64,000 nt of DNA from Kalmusia sp. IMI 367209 (Eukaryota > Ascomycota > Dothideomycetes > Pleosporales > Didymosphaeriaceae). The stretch covers positions 3,720,001 to 3,784,000 of the forward strand of contig JAPEUQ010000004.1 in assembly GCA_027946365.1 (NCBI GenBank), read 5' to 3'. The position numbers and the translations under genes are program-made. Of this stretch, positions 19,522 to 28,000 are shown piece by piece (position 1 is the first letter of the stretch; each line of letters opens with the position of its first letter). Under the pieces are notes generated by a model, which saw nothing but the letters and a program-made list of their open reading frames with translations, ran no database searches and had not been told where the DNA came from.

Positions 19522-20574
19522 ATGAATGATGTCCACCAGCTCTTCAGGTATTTTGATGAAGACAGAGAAGATAATCTCGATGACTCTCAGAGGTACGAGG
19601 CGACCATGAAACGGCTCTGTTCACTCGCACGAAGATACGACAACCTATCCGGAGAGCTTGAGCGCCTTAAAGAAGCCACAGGCTTCAATAAACCATTTCC
19701 GATCCTACGTCTTCCTCGAGAGATCCGCAACGAGATATATACCTACAGTCTGCGCGCCCGAATTGCGGTCAAAGAGATACCAGAATTGCCTCACGTCCTT
19801 ATCGCAGATCATCCCTTCAAGCCTCCAACCTCAGGTCTACTCCGAGTGAATAAGCAAATATATCATGAAGCCATCGAAATATTGTATGCAAAGAATATGT
19901 TCAGCTTTCAGGAGCCACAACGGTTACTTGCTTTTGAACAACAGATCGGGTTGGAAAACTGCAAGCGAGTGAGGAATGTGACTATCTGGATGTACCTCCC
20001 TACGAATGATCAAGAAATCGCCGATCCGAGGTTCTTGCTCCCGTCGGAATACGACAGCGTCCCATCTCATTGGATCGCAACTCTGAAGGCATGTGGTCTG
20101 AAGCAGATTGTGCATTTAGGTATCGAGGCAGAGGTCCTCATGTCTGGTATGTGCTATCTACTTTCCATGCCTAATGACCTCGAAGAATTCATTGAGGAGT
20201 TTCTTGGAAGGGTGGCAGGCGATAAGGTCCCACAGCTTTCGCTAAGGGGATTCCGGGAAGAAGAAAGGGAGAAATTTCCCAAGAGGTGGAAGGTTGTGAT
20301 GGAGCAGTGGGATTCTTACAAGGAAGCGCTTGAAGATATACGGAAGGAAATGGAAGAAGCGGAGGCATATCCTGTTACCCAATGGGATTTCGATCTTGGG
20401 AGTTCTGAAGCTGGAGAGGAAGAAGATGACGAGGAAGAAGACGAGGAAGAAGACGAGGAAGAAGACGACGAAGAAGACGACGAAGAAGACGACGAAGAAG
20501 ACGACGAAGAAGACGATGAAGAGGACGATGATGAGGATGAGGACGAAAATGACGATGAATCAATAATGCCCTAA
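19522..20574 (+). CDS. 2EXR/F-box-like protein with acidic DDEE-repeat tail
   Basis: A single exon encodes 350 residues. Residues about 60-78 read FPILRLPREIRNEIYTYSL, followed by GLLRVNKQIYHEAIEILY. This is the 'LP.EIR..IY...' plus 'L..VN..IY.EA..ILY' signature of the fungal 2EXR / F-box-like family. Members are numerous in plant-associated ascomycetes and mostly of unknown role; the motif resembles an F-box, so a part in protein turnover is possible but not shown. The last 60 residues are almost only Asp and Glu, coded by a 12 bp repeat. The protein has no signal peptide and no membrane helix. Confidence 0.8.
   Translation: MNDVHQLFRYFDEDREDNLDDSQRYEATMKRLCSLARRYDNLSGELERLKEATGFNKPFPILRLPREIRNEIYTYSLRARIAVKEIPELPHVLIADHPFKPPTSGLLRVNKQIYHEAIEILYAKNMFSFQEPQRLLAFEQQIGLENCKRVRNVTIWMYLPTNDQEIADPRFLLPSEYDSVPSHWIATLKACGLKQIVHLGIEAEVLMSGMCYLLSMPNDLEEFIEEFLGRVAGDKVPQLSLRGFREEEREKFPKRWKVVMEQWDSYKEALEDIRKEMEEAEAYPVTQWDFDLGSSEAGEEEDDEEEDEEEDEEEDDEEDDEEDDEEDDEEDDEEDDDEDEDENDDESIMP
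20425..20555 (+). repeat. 12 bp coding minisatellite (GACGACGAAGAA)
   Basis: Tandem GAC/GAA/GAG codons, mostly as 12 bp units coding Asp-Asp-Glu-Glu, form the acidic tail of the 2EXR-like gene. The repeat stays in frame at any copy number, so length variation between strains is expected. Confidence 0.8.
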
Positions 20575-21375
20575 GCGTCTAAACTTCCGGCCCACAATTA
20601 CACGATTCCGCTAGACGATAATTAGGAAATGATGCTCTGGCCCTCGCCAAACATCTGGTGACCCTTTTGCATACCTAAAAGGATCGTTGGTGGGCCGTAG
20701 TAATTATACTGTCAATGGTCATAATTGATGTGTAAAAGAGGTTGACTATCAAAGTAAGAGGAAGAATCTCGAAGGCATCGTCGATTCATCCTTATGCGCT
20801 ATCATGTGTCGTCCGATCTAAGTGAGTTTCAGCCCTAGCTCGCGGAGTGACGTGTTCAGTAATCTCACCCTTAGCGCGCTTCGCTTGTGCACAGTAATCT
20901 GGAAGGAGCGAAGGTCGTGCACTTAGCTGCAGCCCGCAATGCTTAACAATCTCAAGCTCAACACAAGGTACCGGTGATGCAGCGGCAGCCATTATGATGC
21001 TAGCGTAGTCGGAAAACTAACAAGGGGCGTATCGTAAGCCGCAGGTGATCTAAACGGTGGAGCGGAGTGCACACATGATGATGCGACAGAAGCTTGACAC
21101 AGGGAATGCTTAACAAGCTCGAGACGATAGCATTGTTCTCTTGGGTTGCTCGATAATGCGGAACGAGTGGCTGATGCAATGCACACAGGCGGACGCGATA
21201 TGTGTAGATTGTCAACGGCAAGCGTCGTCTCTCCGACCCACTGCAGTATTTATTTGGCCCGCTGCGCTCGCAAAAGAACACCACATCCATCTGCATCGCG
21301 CCTTCTATAGCACTACAAGCTTCACCTGAAGACAAATTCATTACGTTCACACCTTTACTAGCCTCATACCTTACA
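20575..21375. other. intergenic; short imperfect direct repeat
   Basis: No gene was recognised. The word 'aatgcttaacaa' followed by 'ctc.ag' occurs near 20938 and again near 21103, about 165 bp apart. The right part is the promoter region of the dehydrogenase gene. Confidence 0.45.
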
Positions 21376-22244
21376 ATGGCGAGAGAAGGGCAACTGAGCG
21401 GCAAGACCGCAAGTACGTTTGAATATGCTCTCCATTATCATCTGAACAATTACTAACAATGGACTCTAGTCGTGACCGGCTCCTCAAAATTAAGCGGTAT
21501 TGGTGCCGCAACTGCGATTGCCCTAGCTGAGCAGGGCGCAAATGTAAGTTGCAAAATCGTCTCTGAGCGTTGTCGCCGCTGACAGTTAAGATTGTTGTGC
21601 ACTACGCGACCTCTCAAGAAGGAGCCAACACCGTTGTTGAGAAATTGAAGGGCCTCGGCGTCAAAGCCGTCGCCATACAATCCGATGCCTCGAGTGCGTC
21701 GTTCGGCACGAAGCTCGTCCAGGACGCTCTAGCCGCTCTCAATACCTCTACAATCGACATCATTGTCAACAATGCTGGCGTTGCTGCCGTCCATCCGGGC
21801 ATCGCTGACGTGGATTTCGGCTCGTGGGATACCATATTCCATGCGAATGTCAGAGCGCCCTTTCTGCTGATCCAGGCTGCGCTGCCGTACATGAAGACCG
21901 GAGGGCGAATAATCAACATTGGCAGCATTGTTGCGAAGATGGGAAACAAGATGCTCACGGTTTACAGCGCTTCCAAGGGCGCATTGACTACCATGTCGGT
22001 TTCCATGGCCGAAGAGTTGGGTGCGAAGGGTATCACGATAAATGTAGTTGCTCCTGGGCCGATTGCAACGGAGATGAGCATGAAGGGGAGCCCAATCTTT
22101 GAGAAATTGCAGAATAATGCGCACATCAAGAGAGAGGGGGAGACGCAGGAGGTGGCAAGTGCGGTTGCGTGGCTAGCTAGCCCGAATGCTGGGTATATCA
22201 CGGGACAGTTGATTCCGGTTGACGGCGGGATTGGCTGGCCCTGA
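21376..22244 (+). CDS. short-chain dehydrogenase/reductase (SDR)
   Basis: Exons 21376-21412, 21470-21543 and 21591-22244 join in phase to give 254 residues, the usual length of a classical SDR. The dinucleotide-binding TGSSKLSGIG lies at residues about 15-24, NNAG near 97, the catalytic Ser (NIGSI) near 149, and YSASK with catalytic Tyr and Lys at about 162-166. PGPIATEM and a C-terminal VDGG follow, as in 3-oxoacyl-ACP reductase-like and glucose-dehydrogenase-like SDRs. It should reduce a keto group or oxidise an alcohol with NAD(P)H; the substrate cannot be read from sequence. Its gene lies about 2.8 kb from the end of the small NRPS and could tailor or supply a substrate, but many fungal genomes have dozens of such genes. 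The splice sites are standard (GTACGT, GTAAGT). Confidence 0.88.
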
Positions 22245-23284
22245 GAGTGTTCCTCATGTAGAGACTGTATCTTGACTATTGGAAATCTTGAAATGCATTG
22301 TAAATATCTCAAATTTTATAAATGTAAACTGTGTATCGCATATTGTGATAGTTCTCCATCGTCTCAATACATCGAAAGATCAATTTTTTTATACGCGCAA
22401 AATCCTGTCTTCTTTTTGGGATCAGTTCGGCTGCACGTATCCGAAGTTCAATAGAGCCGTTGACTAGCAAAGTCTGAGTATTTCCTAGACGGTTGAGGTC
22501 ATTAATAGCGCTTGATGTTTGTAATTCTGAAAATCTGTGACCACCAACACGCAGACCGTGAACTTTCAGAATGTTGGCAATCCGCACCCTGCGGATTGCG
22601 TTCAGCGCGCAGCGTAACGGGATCGAGAGTCACGTGGCAAACTCAGTCTGGTGCAAGTCATAGGGAACACCCAAATACCAGATGAGAACATAGCACGTAC
22701 GTGACAGAACGACGAGTCGGTCAATGGAATGAACAAGTGTGCCACGACTGGCTTTGCGATAGATGCCGTTTCAAGCGCACCGTATTAGTGAGGCGAGCCC
22801 GACACTCCGCTCGCTACAGTAATGATAACTCAGCACAGCTGCTGAGCCAGTAGTGGGGCCGGTCCCACCCTCTCACGAGATAACGACCTTAGCGTATAGA
22901 TACGGGCACAGGTGCGTCATCATGCAGTCCCTAACCGTTGTGTATGCGTGCGAACCCTACCAAAAGCTTAATCATCTACAAGCTTGTCCCAGTACGCAAG
23001 TGCGTTTCATCTTCACAATTCAACTTACTACTCGGATTACTTGAGCGGAGTTATGGCGGTGCTGTTTAGGAAGCACCTACACCAACGAGCAATCATCATT
23101 CCGCAAATGAGACTGAGGAATCACACAATGCCTCTGACTACAAATAGGCATGCTGCCATACTACAGCCATTGTGTTCATTGCCTAACAGTTCAATTCTAT
23201 CATCGCAGTCACATTCTACGACTCTCTCCACCCGTTGTCCCTGTCAAAATCTCATCAGCTGACTAAATTATCCGAATTGTCAAA
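22245..23284. other. intergenic, no gene seen
   Basis: About 1 kb between two same-strand genes. It contains short stop-bounded frames with no protein-like composition. Confidence 0.45.
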
Positions 23285-24375
23285 ATGCCTTCCGTGGTCG
23301 TTTTCGGCGCAACCGGCTTTGTCGGTGGTACGACTATCCATCATTATCTTCCCCTCGTATTATTCTACCGCTGACCTTCTAAACTTAGCTCCCTATGTGA
23401 GGACCATAAAGCAAGCGCATCCCGATTGGCATGTGACTGCGTATGTGCGCAGCTCTAAGCCGGAGGACGAGCTCAAAGCCAGCCTCAAAGCGGACAATAT
23501 CGTCGTTGGCGACTTTAGCGATGTTGAGAAGATTAAAAAGATCAGCAAGGAGCATGACATCGCCGTGAACACCGGCAGCTCTTTCACAGGAGATCTCGTT
23601 GCTGCGATAATCGCGGGTCAAAAGGAGAAGGCTGGCACCACGAAGGGCAAATTGATCCACATCAGTGGTGCCGGCAACTTCATCGATTTTGGCACCTCTG
23701 GAAACTTTAACCCGGAGAGCAAGGTCTGGAACGATGCCAAGGAAGAAGATATCAAGGCCATCCACAAAGACATGTTCAATGGTCAATCCGACACTCTAGT
23801 GCTCGAGGCCGGTGACGCTCTTGATACGTACATCGTCTGCCCATCCGTTGTCTATGGAGGCGCTAGCATCTCTTCGCCCACCATGGGCATTGGCTATACG
23901 CTTCTCACCAGCAACGCCAAACCTCTGGGCTATGTTCCATACGTTGGCGACGGCACAGCTATATTGAGCACTGTATGTAATTTCCACCATCATTGCTATT
24001 CGGTAACAGTACTAAGACTGCGTAAAGGTCCACATTCTCGACCTAGTCGAATTCCTCGTCAGGATCACCGAGCTTGCTGCAGAGGGGCCTGCAGAGGGCA
24101 CAGCATACAGCAGATTTTACATGCTCGAGACCAGTAGAGTCCAATGGAAGGACATGGCAACCGAGCTCGCAAAGGCGATGCACGCGAGGGGTTTCTTTCC
24201 GACCGCTGAGCCAAAGAACGTACCTTTTGAACAAGCTGGGGAAGGCGAGGTCAAGCACCTTGTTGCTGCCAACATGCTTATCAAAGGCAATCGCGCTGCT
24301 GCATTGGGGTTCAAAGCGAAGCAGCCTAGTGTTCTTACTCAGATACATGAAGATCTTAAGGAGGTTCCTATATAG
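23285..24375 (+). CDS. NmrA-like / atypical SDR NAD(P)-binding protein
   Basis: Exons 23285-23327, 23389-23972 and 24028-24375 give 324 residues. The start MPSVVVFGATGFVG carries the GxxGxxG dinucleotide-binding loop at residues 8-14, followed by a Rossmann pattern (VTAYVRSS, IVVGDF, IAVNTGSS) and PSVVYGG further on. This matches fungal proteins annotated as NAD(P)-binding, nucleoside-diphosphate-sugar epimerase-like or NmrA-like, whose roles range from reductases to redox sensors. The classical YxxxK pair is not evident in the usual place (residues 145-170), so catalysis is uncertain. The gene sits tail to tail with the small NRPS, 640 bp away. A link to that pathway is possible but unproven. 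Confidence 0.8.
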
Positions 24376-25015
24376 CCTGAGTGAACCTCACATGTGTATG
24401 GTACGTAGCGGTAGGTAGCATTGTTTTGGAACGGTAGAGATGAAATGTATCTTTTTTTTTTTGCTCAATACTACAATTCCTGGTGAAGAAGTCATTTTGG
24501 CTGACAGGGCCCAGCCGGTACTAGAAGCCATGAGCGCAGGTGCGCTTTCCTTCACCCGTCAAGTCAAATTGTTGCTTTAATGCATACGAAATAGATATAT
24601 GTACTGACACGCCAGGTTCATACCTACTTGTTCCGCCTGATTAGTAAATCACCCCTCCTGTTTGGCTAAGGTCACAGGGTTCACGAGGCTCTGAACATAC
24701 AAAATGATATCATTGGTCTATTCTATTCCATACCTGCTGCAGTAGCATCAATATAGCACCTTCAAATTTCTCGTAGGTGAACCCTAAATGTAGCCATGCT
24801 TGATGGGCAAGTGGCCGCCATCGGATATCCAGGCTCAGCTAAACAGATGGAAGTTGGAATGGCTGAGAACAGACATGGCGTTGACTCAATTGATGTATTG
24901 ATGCGATCAACCATAGCGTCCTCGCGGTAGGTGATGGTATCAGAGTTTTGACGCTGGCTTGAGGCGCATGTAGGGACTCTCACATGAAACGTAGCGAGAG
25001 AGGCGTATCCGTAAA
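24376..25015. other. convergent intergenic region
   Basis: This contains the 3' ends of the NmrA-like gene and the small NRPS, with a T-run at about 24451-24462. No condensation, thioesterase or reductase domain remnant was seen on the minus strand beyond the NRPS stop, so the synthetase really ends on its carrier domain in this assembly. Confidence 0.5.
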
Positions 25016-28000
25016 CTAAGGAGGTAAAGCAGCTAGAGTTGCAAGAGGATCCTCTACGATCGAACCGTCCGCTAGTTGTGATAAGGTCTGGCCTTGGAAT
25101 ACATCTGCGCTGTTTATGTCGATAAAGGCAGCACGGGCAATAGAGCACACCTTCATTGCCGTTATTGAGTCACCGCCAAGATCGAAGATACTATCGTCGA
25201 GGCCGATATCAGACTCTGGGATTTTAAGAACCTGGCTCCATATTTGCTGGAGCTGGATTTCTGTGGGGGTAGATGGTTTCCTTTTAGATTCTGGTGGTTT
25301 GCTCCGGACTTCTAATTGTCGCTTTGCAAGAAGTTCGGACCCAATATTACGGAGTGTTTTTCTATCCGTTTTGCCAGTAGCAGTCATTGGTAATTCTTCC
25401 AGGTCGATGATTGCAGCTGGGATCATATACGATGGCAGGTGTTCTGCGAGACTCATCCTTATATCAACCTCTAGGCCGGGTCCTGTTGTAGACAGCTCAG
25501 AACCAAAGTTTGTGCTGCTTCTTATGATGAATGCTACCAAAGATGGGTTGAGACTGCCGTCACTAGGGGACACAACTACTGCGGCAGCTTGCGTAACGTC
25601 TGTCAAGGATCGTTTGAGGTGATACTCGATTTCTCCAAGCTCAACTCGTTGGCCGCGGATTTTCACCTGATCGTCTTTGCGGCCAATAAAATTTAGGGTG
25701 CCGTCTGGATTATACTTGACCAAGTCTCCGGTCTTGTAAAGGCGACCACGCCGCCCGAGACAATCTTTTGAGCCCTGAAGTAGCCAAGGAGGGTCCTCTA
25801 TAAACGCAGCTTGTGTTTTCTCTAGGTTCCCTAGATATCCCTGACCGACAAGAGGACCCTCTAGTAATAGTTCTCCAATAGTACCAATTGGAGCGAGGCG
25901 ATTATGATTGCTAGGGTCAACAACCCAGGTGATATGCCCCACACCTCGTCCGATATGAGGGGCTCCTTCTTCAGCATTCGCGTTTAAATTCATAGTACTG
26001 ACCGGGGTACACTCTGCTGGCCCGTATGCATTGATCAGTTGTATTGTACGGTGCGCCCATGGCGCAACATCCTTAGCCGACAAAGCCTCTCCAATCCACA
26101 GGATGGACGTGACGTGAGGTATTTGTGCAGGCTGGAGAGTTCTCATCACTGAAGGAGTCATAATGAGGGTGTCTGCCCGTAGAGTGTTTATAGATTGTGC
26201 TAGATCATTTTTTCGGCGCTCGTGGTGAGGAATGCAGAGACAAGCTCCTACTGCGAGGGTGTGCAATATAGCAAAGATGGACATGTCAAAGCTATAAGAC
26301 GAGAAATCAAAGACTCTGGAGCCCTTATAATATGCGTAATGTTCCATCTGGTGATGTATGGAGGAAGCAAGATTTTTATGACTTACTCTTGCTCCTTTCG
26401 GCGCTCCTGTGCTACCCGATGTAAATGCCACATACAAAATCGAATTTGGACTTGGGCCGTTCAAAATTTTTCCTTGTTGATTTTTCAATTCGGATGCGAT
26501 GTTAGCTGAGATGGGAATGACTTTCTCAACCAGTCGTGAGCTCAGGCTTTGACAGCTCAGTGACGAGATAATCATTCTTGCGTTGATTTGCCGCACGATG
26601 ACTTGTAGCCGCTGTTCAGGAAGCGTGTGATCGAGAAGAACAAACGTGCCACCCGCTTTTACCACAGCTAGCAGGGATACAATGATCCATGCCGACTTTT
26701 CGAAACAGAGAGGAACCATATCGCCAGACGATAAGCCAAGGTCCTGAAGTCGCCATGCTAGCATGGTGGATAAACGATCAAGGCTCTCATAGGATATTTC
26801 GGCATCCCAGGCATGTATAGCAGGCGAATTTGGAACCCTCATAGCTTGGTTCTCGATCAATGTGTGAACGCAACACTCCACTGCCTCGGGAACGTTACTA
26901 TTCCACGTCCATATCTCTTCCAACTCTTCAGCCATCATTACATCAACCTCGGATAACAAATCGCGTGGGCCCGCTCTACTGAGCTGTTGCATGACGGATT
27001 CCAGCCGCCGGACCATTTTTTGGACTACGCGGTTTTCTATGGTCCTAGAATCAAAGCCTGCATAGACCGTGATTTTTTCCGCGGCGAGCTTGATTTCGAG
27101 CGTGAGCGCATACGTATTGAGTTCTTGGTATTCTTCCAATTCCCAATGGCCCAAAGTTTCCTCTATGGGGCTGACGTTTGGTTGGACTAGAAGAAGGGTT
27201 TGGAAATCGCACGCCCGTCGGCAACCTTCTCCTGCTTTAGCGATCAGACTCAAACCGGCCTGCTCAAACGGGATCGTCTCTATTGATTGTTTCTGGACTG
27301 CATCCAGATAGTCAACGACTCTCCATTTTTTACCCCACTGGACTCGTACTGGAATAGTGGCAAAACTTGGAGCCGGCATGATATCAACATCAGGTAGCGG
27401 CACGCTTCTCCCTGAAACCGGAACACCAAATACAACGTCCGCAGCATCAACCTCAAAGCCTACTACTAAGGCCCATGCAGCACGGACTAGTGAGGATACT
27501 GTAACCTTGGGTGATGAAATACGGATAGTCGAGATGTCGTATTTGAATCTCGTATCGATGGAAGACTGGTGTATAGCTGGAGCGACTGTGGGATACAATG
27601 CCCCATCATAGTTGTCCAGGTAAGTTTTCCAGTATGACTTGATCGACTCGACGTCTTGTTGGTTGATATAATGAATGAACTTGTTAAATCTTGGCTGAGT
27701 CCCTAGATGATGACCGCGGTACACTTTCTCCACGGCAGACAGGATCAGACGCATAGACCACCCATCATATAGTGCGTGATGGATCGTCAATACGAAGTGG
27801 CCATACCCTCCAATCCCATTCTTTACCAAGGCATAACGAATGAGGGGTTGTCCCATCTCCATTGGGCGTTGTTTATCTGTTCTTAGATATTGTTCAAGGC
27901 TAGTGGTCGTGACAAAAGAGATGGACTCATTCACGACTAGCTGAAGTAGGCCACCATGAGCATGTGGTATGAGCCTGGTGCGCAAAATTTCCATCTGTAA

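Noticed and set aside
20375..20563. Arg/Leu/His-rich minus-strand ORF
   Set aside because: It is the exact shadow of the Asp/Glu repeat of the 2EXR-like gene.
24762..25148. 128-codon minus-strand ORF at the end of the small NRPS
   Set aside because: It is out of frame with the NRPS, overlaps its end and has no release-domain motif.
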